Below, in pieces: positions 18,379 through 25,810 of a stretch of DNA of 64,000 nt. Within the stretch, counting starts at the first letter, position 1; every line of letters begins with the position of its first letter. The position numbers and the translations under genes were made by a program. Below the pieces are notes generated by a model that saw nothing but the letters and a program-made list of their open reading frames with translations, was not told the DNA's origin and did not search any database. This stretch comes from Zhongshania sp. R06B22 (GTDB lineage: Bacteria > Pseudomonadota > Gammaproteobacteria > Pseudomonadales > Spongiibacteraceae), in the NCBI RefSeq assembly GCF_040892595.1, contig NZ_JBFRYB010000001.1, positions 1,736,001 to 1,800,000 on the forward strand, given 5' to 3'.

Positions 18379-19206
18379 ATGAGTCCTGTAAAAGTTATAG
18401 CCGTAAGTAGTGGTAAGGGTGGTGTTGGTAAAACCAATGTCTCAGTTAATTTGGCCTGCCAGTTAGCCAGACGCGGTAATCGTGTTTTGCTGATGGATGC
18501 CGATTTAGGTTTGGCTAACGTCGATATCATGCTGGGGCTAAAACCGAAATGGAATTTGTCACACGTACTGGATGGCAAGTGCTCAATCGAAGATATTCTG
18601 CTTCCCGGTCCAGAGGGGATTTCGATTATCCCGGCTGCATCGGGCATCAAAAAAATGGCAGAGTTGGGTAATGACCAGCATGCCGCCATTGTTCGCTCAC
18701 TAAGCGCGCTAAGTGGTGATTATGATGTAATGATTGTCGATACCGCCGCCGGTATTTCAGACAGCGTTATTACCTTCAGTCGCGCCAGCCAATATGTATT
18801 GGTGGTGGTGACAGACGAATTAACCTCAATGGCCGATGCCTATGCCTTGATTAAGGTTATGAACCGCGACGCCGGCATTAAGCGCTTTAAAGTATTGCGT
18901 AATATGGTTAACAGCCACGACCACGCCCGCGATGGATTTGAGCGTTTAAACGAAGTTGCCCAACGTTTTCTAGATGTCACTCTGGAGTACGCCGGATTTA
19001 TTCCCCGCGATCCGTATTTGATAAAGGCCGATACCCGCCAAAAAGCCGTCAGCGATTTATATCCCGGCGCAGAGTCCTCGCTGGCATTCCGCCGCTTGGC
19101 AGAAACAGTCGATAAATGGGCAATGCCCAGCGGTCCAAGCGGCGATATTGAATTCTTTGTCGACCGTATGTTTACACCGGCGGCCGCCGCCGGAGTTGCG
19201 ATGTGA
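18379..19206 (+). CDS. fleN: FleN/FlhG, MinD-like ATPase limiting flagellar number
   Basis: The 275-residue ParA/MinD-family protein has the deviant Walker A KGGVGKTN at residues 12-19, LLMDADLGLANVDIMLGL, and IVDTAAGIS. FleN binds FleQ and FlhF and keeps the number of polar flagella to one or few. The ATG at 18379 is preceded by GGGAGAG; a GTG at 18367 is also in frame but overlaps that ribosome binding site. The stop overlaps the fliA GTG start. Confidence 0.95.
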   Translation: MSPVKVIAVSSGKGGVGKTNVSVNLACQLARRGNRVLLMDADLGLANVDIMLGLKPKWNLSHVLDGKCSIEDILLPGPEGISIIPAASGIKKMAELGNDQHAAIVRSLSALSGDYDVMIVDTAAGISDSVITFSRASQYVLVVVTDELTSMADAYALIKVMNRDAGIKRFKVLRNMVNSHDHARDGFERLNEVAQRFLDVTLEYAGFIPRDPYLIKADTRQKAVSDLYPGAESSLAFRRLAETVDKWAMPSGPSGDIEFFVDRMFTPAAAAGVAM

Positions 19207-19934
19207 ACGGGCACTCCGCCTACCTCAATGTGCAATACGGCAGCCGCGAAGAGCTGGTAGAGCGTCATGCACCTTTGGTAAAGCGAATTGCCTATCACTT
19301 GGTCAGCCGTTTGCCGGCCAGTGTCGAAGTTGATGACCTTATTCAGGCGGGCATGATTGGCCTACTGGAAGCGGGCAGTAATTATCAAATGAATAAAGGC
19401 GCAAGTTTTGAAACCTTCGCCAGTATCCGTATTCGCGGCGCCATGATTGATCAAATGCGCCACAACGGCTGGGCGCCGCGCTCTGTAACCCGTCAACTGC
19501 GGGAAATGAGCGAAGCGGTTCGCAAGGTTGAAAGTCGCGTAGCCCGCGAGGCAAACGCCAATGAAATTGCCGATGAAATGGGCATATCACTAGACGAATA
19601 TCATGACTTATTGCGCGACACTAGTTCCGTGCGCCTGTTTAGCCTAGACCAAATGAGCGAAGGCGAACACGAAGCTATTGAGGTGGGCGGCGGCGATGAT
19701 CGTTACGCACCGCTGGAAAATGTACTTGAAGACGACTTTCAGACCGCACTGGTGAGCCAGATAAATGGCTTGCCAGAGCGGGAAAAGTTAGTGATGGCGC
19801 TCTACTACGAAAACGGTCTTAACCTTAAAGAAATTGGTGAGGTTATGGAAGTGAGCGAATCAAGAGTATGCCAAATCCACAGTCAAGCGATTGTCAGGCT
19901 AAAAGGTCGGCTAAGCGACTGGACTGCGGCCTAG
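19203..19934 (+). CDS. fliA: FliA, flagellar sigma factor (sigma-28)
   Basis: The 243-residue sigma-70-family protein has region 2 (VDDLIQAGMIGLLEAG; FETFASIRIRGAMIDQMRHN), region 3 (REMSEAVRKVESRVAREANA) and region 4 (LPEREKLVMALYYENGLNLK; VSESRVCQIHSQAIVRLK). It transcribes late genes such as flagellin and is held by FlgM until the hook is complete. Start GTG at 19203 overlaps the fleN stop by 4 bases. In related genomes cheY-cheZ-cheA follow; here they do not. Confidence 0.96.
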   Translation: MNGHSAYLNVQYGSREELVERHAPLVKRIAYHLVSRLPASVEVDDLIQAGMIGLLEAGSNYQMNKGASFETFASIRIRGAMIDQMRHNGWAPRSVTRQLREMSEAVRKVESRVAREANANEIADEMGISLDEYHDLLRDTSSVRLFSLDQMSEGEHEAIEVGGGDDRYAPLENVLEDDFQTALVSQINGLPEREKLVMALYYENGLNLKEIGEVMEVSESRVCQIHSQAIVRLKGRLSDWTAA

Positions 19935-19998
19935 GCAATATGAGCTGCTGCCAAGGTAGCAATCAAGAGCTAAGATTTAAGTACAGGAAGAATCTACA

Positions 19999-20460
19999 AT
20001 GACTAAATACGATTATCTCGAATTTCCTATGAAGTTTATTGAATGGTGCCAAAGATTATCTGAGGCGTCGTTGCTGGGCTTAGTCCTGAGTTTAGTTGGT
20101 ATTGGCTTGCTGATGTTTATGGTTAAAGCCCGCCGTAGCGATACTGTAAAAGAGATTAGCCAAACTCAAAATGCCGATGCCGATGCCGATGCCGTTGTGG
20201 TGGCATTGGAGCGCAAAATTGAATACCAAAACTCTGCTATGACAATGCTCGGCGAGCGTATATCGGCGTTAGAGGAATACTTGGAGATGCTCGGCGAGCG
20301 TCAGCAGCGGAATGACGCCGATAAAAAAGACATGCGCTTTTACCAGCAAGTTAGCGTGATGGCAGGGCAGGGCGTTGGCGCGCCAGAACTAGCCCAGCGC
20401 TGCGGTATTTCTGCCAGTGAGGCGGACTTGATCACAGCGCTTTCGAAAAAATCACATTGA
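19999..20460 (+). CDS. DUF2802 protein of the flagellar/chemotaxis cluster
   Basis: The 153-residue protein has one membrane segment (about residues 25-43), a coiled-coil stretch (VVALERKIEYQNSAMTMLGE) and a C-terminal HTH-like segment (GAPELAQRCGISASEADLIT) typical of DUF2802. In pseudomonad-type genomes this gene closes the fliA-che-mot-parA-cheW cluster; its biochemical role is not known to me. Here it directly follows fliA with a 64-base gap. Four GATGCC hexamers (20171-20194) encode an Asp-Ala repeat, a tract prone to length change. Confidence 0.75.
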   Translation: MTKYDYLEFPMKFIEWCQRLSEASLLGLVLSLVGIGLLMFMVKARRSDTVKEISQTQNADADADAVVVALERKIEYQNSAMTMLGERISALEEYLEMLGERQQRNDADKKDMRFYQQVSVMAGQGVGAPELAQRCGISASEADLITALSKKSH

Positions 20461-20468
20461 GCAACCAG

Positions 20469-21047
20469 CTACTCTTTATCTATTTCAATCATGAGCTGCT
20501 TAAACAGAGAGAGCTTAGCTTTTCCAAGTGCTTCGCCTTCAAGAGTTTGGCCTTTGGATAAAGAAAGCCATTTCATACTCGTCGTGGCGTCAGTTTGAGC
20601 GGAAACTTTTTTTGTTAAAGTACCATTTTTGTACACATCAACACTTCCTACAATTTTGTAGTCGTAGTCGTACCAGAACAGTGGTTCTAGTATGAAAAAA
20701 GTAAAGCCCGTGATGAATGCCTTGATCATTCCGGAACCCATATGAGGATCCATTTCGAGGTCGAATTTTGATTCTAACGTGATATCTACTTTGTCATCAG
20801 GTCTTAGCGGGTAATAGACATTTTTGGCGAACCTAGAAGTTCGAAGCTCTGTTCCAAAAGATTCTGTGATGTTCCCGGCCGGAGCATAAACTTTGTCGCC
20901 TGGTATGTTTCGTAATCCTAGATCCTGGTATTTATAGTTGTAAATGGTTCCAAAGCTATCTGGATCCGGTGTGACTAATACCTTTGTTCCAGTGCATCCT
21001 GTTGCGAATATTGTCATTAGGATTGTTAGAATTAACTTCCTTTTCAT
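20469..21047 (-). CDS. hypothetical lipoprotein, 192 residues
   Basis: The N-terminus (MKRKLILTILMTIFATGC) is a lipoprotein signal with the acylated cysteine at residue 18. After it the protein is soluble with a hydrophobic stretch near residues 110-123 (AFITGFTFFILEPLFW), seen in some small envelope lipoproteins. I recognise no named family. It converges on the DUF2802 gene with an 8-base gap and is not part of the flagellar unit. AAGGAG at about 21055-21060 (read on minus) lies at ribosome-binding distance. Confidence 0.75.
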   Translation of the reverse strand: MKRKLILTILMTIFATGCTGTKVLVTPDPDSFGTIYNYKYQDLGLRNIPGDKVYAPAGNITESFGTELRTSRFAKNVYYPLRPDDKVDITLESKFDLEMDPHMGSGMIKAFITGFTFFILEPLFWYDYDYKIVGSVDVYKNGTLTKKVSAQTDATTSMKWLSLSKGQTLEGEALGKAKLSLFKQLMIEIDKE

Positions 21048-21582
21048 TTCTTAAGTTCTCCTTGGTTTTATATCTTTCTATAAAGTTGTAATTATATATT
21101 GTCGATTAAGGATGATTTTTTGTGTTTTCCTGATTTTTCTTATTTGGTTGGCGTGATCCTCTAATAATTCTAGTCGTCGACCATTTTGTTTTTATTTTTG
21201 GTGCGAGACTGGGGGTGAAAATTTCACCTCTATTTTTAGAGGAAGCGTAAATCTTAGGGTTTTTTTTAATCTTTTTTCTATAAAAATAATATTTTTTCGG
21301 TCGATATTTTGAGGTGTATCGATAGGTGGGCGTTTGCAGGTGGTTAGATATTTTGCGTAATATATGGATGATGGCCGCGACATTTATAGTAACCATTCCT
21401 TTGGCTAGGGTGTTGTGAAAGTGAAGTTATGTCCGAGGTTGAAAACAATAGTACGTAAATTGATGTAGGGCAAGTGCTACTTGCTTTTTCGTTGAAAATA
21501 TTTTGTTTGTTGCGGTGGTGGGGTGTAAGGTCTTTTGGTCTTCCCGAAAACAACTGAAACCTGATACAATCTCGCTCGAAAA
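21048..21582. other. AT-rich intergenic region before the thiamine operon
   Basis: This is 535 bases between two divergent genes, very AT-rich at 21105-21310 (long T runs). It must hold the promoters of the lipoprotein and of the thiamine operon. I see no coding frame with codon use like its neighbours and no other clear structure. Confidence 0.6.
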
Positions 21583-21683
21583 AACCTAAGGGGTGGCTGC
21601 GGCCTGAGATGTGGTGGATTTGAATAAATCCACACTGCAAACCCTTGAACCTGATCCGGTTAATACCGGCGTAGGAATAGGTG
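21583..21683 (+). ncRNA. TPP (thiamine pyrophosphate) riboswitch
   Basis: The segment contains the conserved TPP aptamer blocks in order: GGGGTG (21590-21595), CTGAGA (21604-21609), ACCCTTGAACCTGATC (21641-21656) and the closing CCGGCGTAGGAA (21666-21677). A P3-like variable arm (GTGGATTTG...AAATCCAC) lies between the blocks. CCTA and TAGG form P1. It sits 64 bases before the TonB receptor start and should reduce expression when TPP is plentiful. Confidence 0.95.
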
Positions 21684-21714
21684 AGCACTCAAAAACCCTC
21701 TTCTAGCGCGTGCC

Positions 21715-21747
21715 GGGTCTCTTATTTTTGTTATATATGAGAGAGCC
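21715..21747 (+). promoter_or_regulatory. hairpin masking the ribosome binding site of the receptor gene
   Basis: GGGTCTCT (21715-21722) can pair with AGAGAGCC (21740-21747), 7 of 8 positions, around an AU-rich loop. The right arm includes the GAGAGAG ribosome binding site and touches the ATG at 21748. This is a likely expression platform for translational control by the riboswitch. An intrinsic terminator is not evident. Confidence 0.5.
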
Positions 21748-23895
21748 ATGAATTATATATTTACCCCAAAACCCATCGCCTTGTCTGTTGGTCTTGCCTG
21801 TCTAATGACAGCGGGACTCATCCATGCTGGCAGCAGTTCTAAAGCCAATAATCTTGAAGAAGTGGTGGTGACTAGTCAATTTAGGGACAGCAGTTTGCTG
21901 GATCTTGCTAGCACCGTCAGTGTGTTTGACGCCGCAACTATTGAAGCGCGCGGCGCTAACAACATCGAGCAGCTACTCAATTTGGCCCCCAACGTAAATT
22001 TCTCCTCTGGTGCGTCGCGCGGTCGTTTCTTTCAGATTCGCGGTATCGGTGAGCGCAGCCAATTTATTGATCCAGTCAGCCCGTCGGTGGGTTTAATTAT
22101 CGATGGTATTGATTTTAGCGGCCTAGGTTTGGCGGCGAGCACTCTCGATATTGGTCAGGTCGAAGTACTGCGTGGTCCCCAGGGCACAGCCTACGGTGCC
22201 AATGCCTTGGCAGGCCTGATCAGTATGAGTAGCAATACGCCAACGGCAGAGCAAATGCTTAAGGTCTCTGCGGAGGCGGCTACTTACAATGGTAAAACCC
22301 TGGGGCTTATAGCCAGCGGGCCGCTCAGCGAGCGCGTCGGATACCGGCTTGCGCTACAAAATCAGCAATCCGACGGTTACATTGAGAACACATTTTTAAA
22401 CCGAGATGATGTCAATAATATCGATGAGTCGGTGCTGCGTGGCAAGCTGAGTTTTGCAGCCAGCGAGACCTTAGAGATCGACTTTAATCTTTTATATATT
22501 GATGCCGACAATGGCTACGATGCCTTCTCGTTTTACAATAATCGTAAAACCCAGTCTGACCAACCAGGCACAGATGCGCAGGAAACCCTTGCTGGCTCAG
22601 TGATTACGCGCTGGTCGGGGAATTCGGCCTTTAGCCTTGAATCGATATTAAGCGCGGCCAGCTCAGAAACTGAATACGGTTACGATGAGGACTGGAGCTA
22701 CGTGGGTTTTGATCCCAATGGGTACAGCTCGCAAGACAGCTACCTGCGCGATAAAGATAATATCAGCGCGGAATTGCGGTTTATTTCTAGCGATCAGTCC
22801 AAACTGTTTAACGCCACTAGCAGCTGGGTAGTGGGGGTCTACTTGCGTCAGGAAGCCGAAGACTTAGAGCGCAATGCCAGCTTTAGCAGCCAGTTCGAAA
22901 CCGAGAACTACGCCGTGTATGGCCAGTTGATAACGGCCCTTAGTGATAAATTGAACTTGGTGTCGGGTTTGCGCTTTGAAAAACGTAACGCCGATTACAG
23001 TGACTCGCTGATGCCGAGTTCGGCCAACGACGAGGATCTGTGGGGCGGCAATCTGACTCTGGAATACCGCTACGCCGACTATAAGCTGATATACAGCACT
23101 ATTTCGCGAGGCTATAAGGCGGGTGGTGTAAACGGCCGTATTATATCTGCTGCGCCAGAAAACTCTGATATTAGCAGTGATATGTATGAGTTCGATACCG
23201 AGCACATGATCAATTATGAACTAGGTATAAAAGGTTCATGGCTGGATAGTCGTCTACAAGCGCAGGTGGCGGTGTTCTACCAAGATCGTAGCGACGTTCA
23301 AGCCAAGCAATCTATATTTGATGGCAATGATCGTTCCTTTGACGATTTTCTCGTTAACGCCGCCGGTGGTAAAACCACCGGCGTAGAAGTAGAGCTTAAT
23401 TATCTTGCTACTGAGCGGCTGCGCTTTTTCGCCGCTGCTGGGTTGCTAAATGCAGAGTTTAACGGCTTTAGCAGTAAGTCCCACGTCGACGCAAAAGACG
23501 ATGTTAATCGCGCGGAGTTGCCACCGGTCAATCTTGACAGTCGTGAAGTTGCCCACGCGCCGAAATACCAATTATTTGTGGGTAGCGAGTTATCGCTGAC
23601 GACTAATCTGGTGTTGCGTTTGGAGGTGGAGGGCAAGGATGAGTTTTATTTCTCGAACAGCCACAACGAGAAATCCACAGCCTACGAGTTAGTCAATGCG
23701 CGTTTGACCTATTTCGCCAGCAACTGGGAAGTGTCTTTGTGGGGCCGCAATTTAACGGACGAAGATTACGAAACCAGAGGTTTTTACTTTAGTAATGCCT
23801 CCGGTAACAACCCAGCCAATGGCTACGCGCCAGAGGCTTACTATCAGTTGGGCGAGCCGAGGGTAGTGGGTGTGTCGGCTAACTACACTTTTTAA
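21748..23895 (+). CDS. TonB-dependent outer-membrane receptor, probable thiamine uptake
   Basis: The 715-residue protein has a signal peptide (about 1-27), a TonB-box-like EEVVVTS at about 37-43, a plug domain (NIEQLLNLAPNVNFSSG; VEVLRGPQGTAYGANALAG) and a 22-strand-type barrel ending in the aromatic residue F (VVGVSANYTF). TonB receptors import large or scarce nutrients through the outer membrane. Position directly behind a TPP riboswitch and before thiamine transport and kinase genes points to thiamine or a precursor as substrate; this is inferred from context. Confidence 0.9.
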   Translation: MNYIFTPKPIALSVGLACLMTAGLIHAGSSSKANNLEEVVVTSQFRDSSLLDLASTVSVFDAATIEARGANNIEQLLNLAPNVNFSSGASRGRFFQIRGIGERSQFIDPVSPSVGLIIDGIDFSGLGLAASTLDIGQVEVLRGPQGTAYGANALAGLISMSSNTPTAEQMLKVSAEAATYNGKTLGLIASGPLSERVGYRLALQNQQSDGYIENTFLNRDDVNNIDESVLRGKLSFAASETLEIDFNLLYIDADNGYDAFSFYNNRKTQSDQPGTDAQETLAGSVITRWSGNSAFSLESILSAASSETEYGYDEDWSYVGFDPNGYSSQDSYLRDKDNISAELRFISSDQSKLFNATSSWVVGVYLRQEAEDLERNASFSSQFETENYAVYGQLITALSDKLNLVSGLRFEKRNADYSDSLMPSSANDEDLWGGNLTLEYRYADYKLIYSTISRGYKAGGVNGRIISAAPENSDISSDMYEFDTEHMINYELGIKGSWLDSRLQAQVAVFYQDRSDVQAKQSIFDGNDRSFDDFLVNAAGGKTTGVEVELNYLATERLRFFAAAGLLNAEFNGFSSKSHVDAKDDVNRAELPPVNLDSREVAHAPKYQLFVGSELSLTTNLVLRLEVEGKDEFYFSNSHNEKSTAYELVNARLTYFASNWEVSLWGRNLTDEDYETRGFYFSNASGNNPANGYAPEAYYQLGEPRVVGVSANYTF

Positions 23896-23917
23896 TTAAT
23901 CGCTTGCTCTATTTTAG

Positions 23918-23939
23918 CAGGGGTAGTTAGTTGCCCCTG
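23918..23939 (+). promoter_or_regulatory. small hairpin after the receptor gene
   Basis: CAGGGG and CCCCTG form a 6-bp stem with a 10-base loop between the receptor and the next gene. No T run follows. It may protect the mRNA or partly end transcription. Confidence 0.35.
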
Positions 23940-23981
23940 ATAGCCGATTAAGTAATAACCCGATATTGAAGGATGAGCGCA

Positions 23982-24245
23982 ATGAATCTCTCTGTTGAAA
24001 TCAGTATGTACCCTTTGAAAGACGAGTTTATACCCGCCATTCAAAATTTTATCGATAGACTGAATACCCACCCAGATTTGCAGGTATTAACCAATACCAT
24101 GAGCACCCAAGTATTTGGTGATTACGATGTGGTGATGGATGTCCTGAAAGAAGAAATCCGCCTGTCGTATGAGAAATTTGGTCGCGCGATTTTTGTATGT
24201 AAGTTTATTGACGGCGATTTAAGCCCAGAGCCTAGTCATGCTTAG
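23982..24245 (+). CDS. YkoF/MTH1187-family thiamine-binding protein
   Basis: The 87-residue product begins NLSVEISMYPLKDEFIPAIQ and continues with the alpha/beta fold typical of the YkoF/MTH1187 superfamily, whose YkoF members bind thiamine or its hydroxymethylpyrimidine part. It has no signal peptide and should be cytoplasmic. The ATG at 23982 is 8 bases after AAGGA; an ATG at 23973 overlaps that site. The gene overlaps pnuT by 8 bases, so the two are coupled. Its likely task is to bind thiamine or HMP on entry. Confidence 0.75.
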   Translation: MNLSVEISMYPLKDEFIPAIQNFIDRLNTHPDLQVLTNTMSTQVFGDYDVVMDVLKEEIRLSYEKFGRAIFVCKFIDGDLSPEPSHA

Positions 24246-24864
24246 CGAGCAGGTCGTCACCGCGATTTCTGATGCGGTTGCGGCGATGTCCTTCTGGGAG
24301 TTGGGCGCAGTGGTATTAGCGCTGGCCTACCTTATTCTCGCTATGAGGGAAAATAGCCTGTGCTGGTATGCGGCATTCTTCAGTACGTCTATCTACGTCT
24401 TTTTGTTTTGGGATGTCAGCTTGCTGATGGAATCTGCACTACAGATTTTCTATTTAGTGATGGCGGTGTACGGCTGGTGGCAGTGGCGCAATAGGGGCGA
24501 TGAGCAGCAGGAATTGCGTATTCATCGCTGGTCGCTGCGCACCCATTTACTAATCGCTGCGGTGGTGGGGGTGTTAACACTGGTCTTTGGCTACGTATTG
24601 CATACCTCCACCCATGCGGCCTTACCTTATTTGGATTCATTTACCACTTGGGGCGCGGTCATCACCACCTATATGGTGACACGCAAGGTATTGGAGAACT
24701 GGATTTACTGGATTGTGATCGACGGCGCCTCGGTGTATTTATACATTGACCGTGGTTTGTATCTCACTGCCTTGCTGTTTGTGATTTATGTGGTGTTGGT
24801 GGTGATTGGTTTCTTTCAGTGGTACGCCATTTACAAGCGCGAGCAGCTCGCGTCGCAATCATAA
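24238..24864 (+). CDS. pnuT: PnuT-like thiamine transporter (PnuC family)
   Basis: This is a 208-residue polytopic membrane protein with about seven hydrophobic segments. It contains the PnuC-family pattern VYGWWQWRNRG near residue 78 and NWIYWIVIDGASVYLYIDRG near 150. PnuC proteins are facilitated carriers of vitamins; PnuT members behind TPP riboswitches move thiamine, which is then trapped by phosphorylation. The riboswitch upstream and kinase gene downstream support thiamine rather than nicotinamide riboside. Confidence 0.85.
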   Translation: MLSEQVVTAISDAVAAMSFWELGAVVLALAYLILAMRENSLCWYAAFFSTSIYVFLFWDVSLLMESALQIFYLVMAVYGWWQWRNRGDEQQELRIHRWSLRTHLLIAAVVGVLTLVFGYVLHTSTHAALPYLDSFTTWGAVITTYMVTRKVLENWIYWIVIDGASVYLYIDRGLYLTALLFVIYVVLVVIGFFQWYAIYKREQLASQS

Positions 24865-24871
24865 GGTCGCT

Positions 24872-25747
24872 ATGACTTCAGCGCTAACAGACATTATTCC
24901 CCTCGACTGGCCCCTGTGGAGCAAGTCCAAGCCTGTCCTTATTAGGCCGCTATTGGGTGGCTTGACCAATAAAAGTTGGCTGATTTCGGCTGATAACACA
25001 GTGATGGTCTTGCGCCAAAATTCGCCCATCAGTTCGGCGCTGAATTTAGACCGGGTTACCGAGGCGCAGGTTTTAAAATTAGCGGATCGCGCTGGGCTAT
25101 GCGCTCCGCTGATTCACTATGATGCAGATTATAAATATATGGTTGGCTATTTTGTCAGCGGCCAGCATTGGCGGGCGGATGCGGCGGGCTTAACATCCTT
25201 AGCGTATTTACTGCGCAGTATTCATGGCCTAGCTGCAGTTGACGGATATTTAGATATTAATGAAAAAGCGGCGAGTTACTGGCGGGCGATAAGCAGCGAC
25301 GCTGAGTTTGCCGCTGACTTAGAAAATCTAGCGGAGGATGTGGCATCGCATATTCAAGATGCCAAGGCTCTGAGTGCGGGGAGCTGTCTCTGTCATAACG
25401 ATTTACTGCTAGAAAATTTAGTTGCCGCCGATGATGGCGGTCTCTACGCCATCGATTGGGAATACTCAGCCATGGGTGATGCCTTCTACGAGCTTGCGGT
25501 CATTGTTGAGGGGCATGGCTTGAATGAGCAGCAACAGCGCTTACTACTGACGGAATATTTGCAGCGACCTCTGACAAGCGATGACTGGCGTCGTCTGTAT
25601 CACTGGCGGGTTATTTACGCTTATTTAACGGTGCTCTGGTATGCGGTCCAGTGGTCTAGCGGTGTGATGGCCTCCGCCAAGACGGCCAATGATATTGTGC
25701 AGCAGATTTGTGCTTTGCGTACTCTTATGAAGATTGAGCCAATATAA
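24872..25747 (+). CDS. thiamine-kinase-like aminoglycoside/choline-kinase-family protein
   Basis: The 291-residue protein has the APH/choline-kinase fold motifs: a Gly-rich N-lobe start (PLLGGLTNKSWLI), the catalytic loop CLCHNDLLLENL near residue 170 and the metal-binding IDWEYSAMGDAFYELA near 193. In this operon thiamine is the likely substrate, giving thiamine phosphate and trapping it in the cell. It resembles the thiK/ycfN class, but the assignment rests on context. The ATG at 24872 follows AAGG; longer in-frame starts run inside pnuT. Confidence 0.8.
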   Translation: MTSALTDIIPLDWPLWSKSKPVLIRPLLGGLTNKSWLISADNTVMVLRQNSPISSALNLDRVTEAQVLKLADRAGLCAPLIHYDADYKYMVGYFVSGQHWRADAAGLTSLAYLLRSIHGLAAVDGYLDINEKAASYWRAISSDAEFAADLENLAEDVASHIQDAKALSAGSCLCHNDLLLENLVAADDGGLYAIDWEYSAMGDAFYELAVIVEGHGLNEQQQRLLLTEYLQRPLTSDDWRRLYHWRVIYAYLTVLWYAVQWSSGVMASAKTANDIVQQICALRTLMKIEPI

Positions 25748-25781
25748 AAGCCGCGCTGAATTGCTTCAACGCGGCTTTTTT
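25748..25781 (+). terminator. rho-independent terminator of the thiamine operon
   Basis: AAGCCGCG pairs with CGCGGCTT around a 14-base loop, followed by a run of T (25776-25781). It starts right at the kinase stop codon. Its reverse side could also serve leuA, which ends at 25811 on the minus strand. Confidence 0.9.
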
Positions 25782-25810
25782 CTCTCGATGGTATCAGTTA
25801 GCCTAAATAG

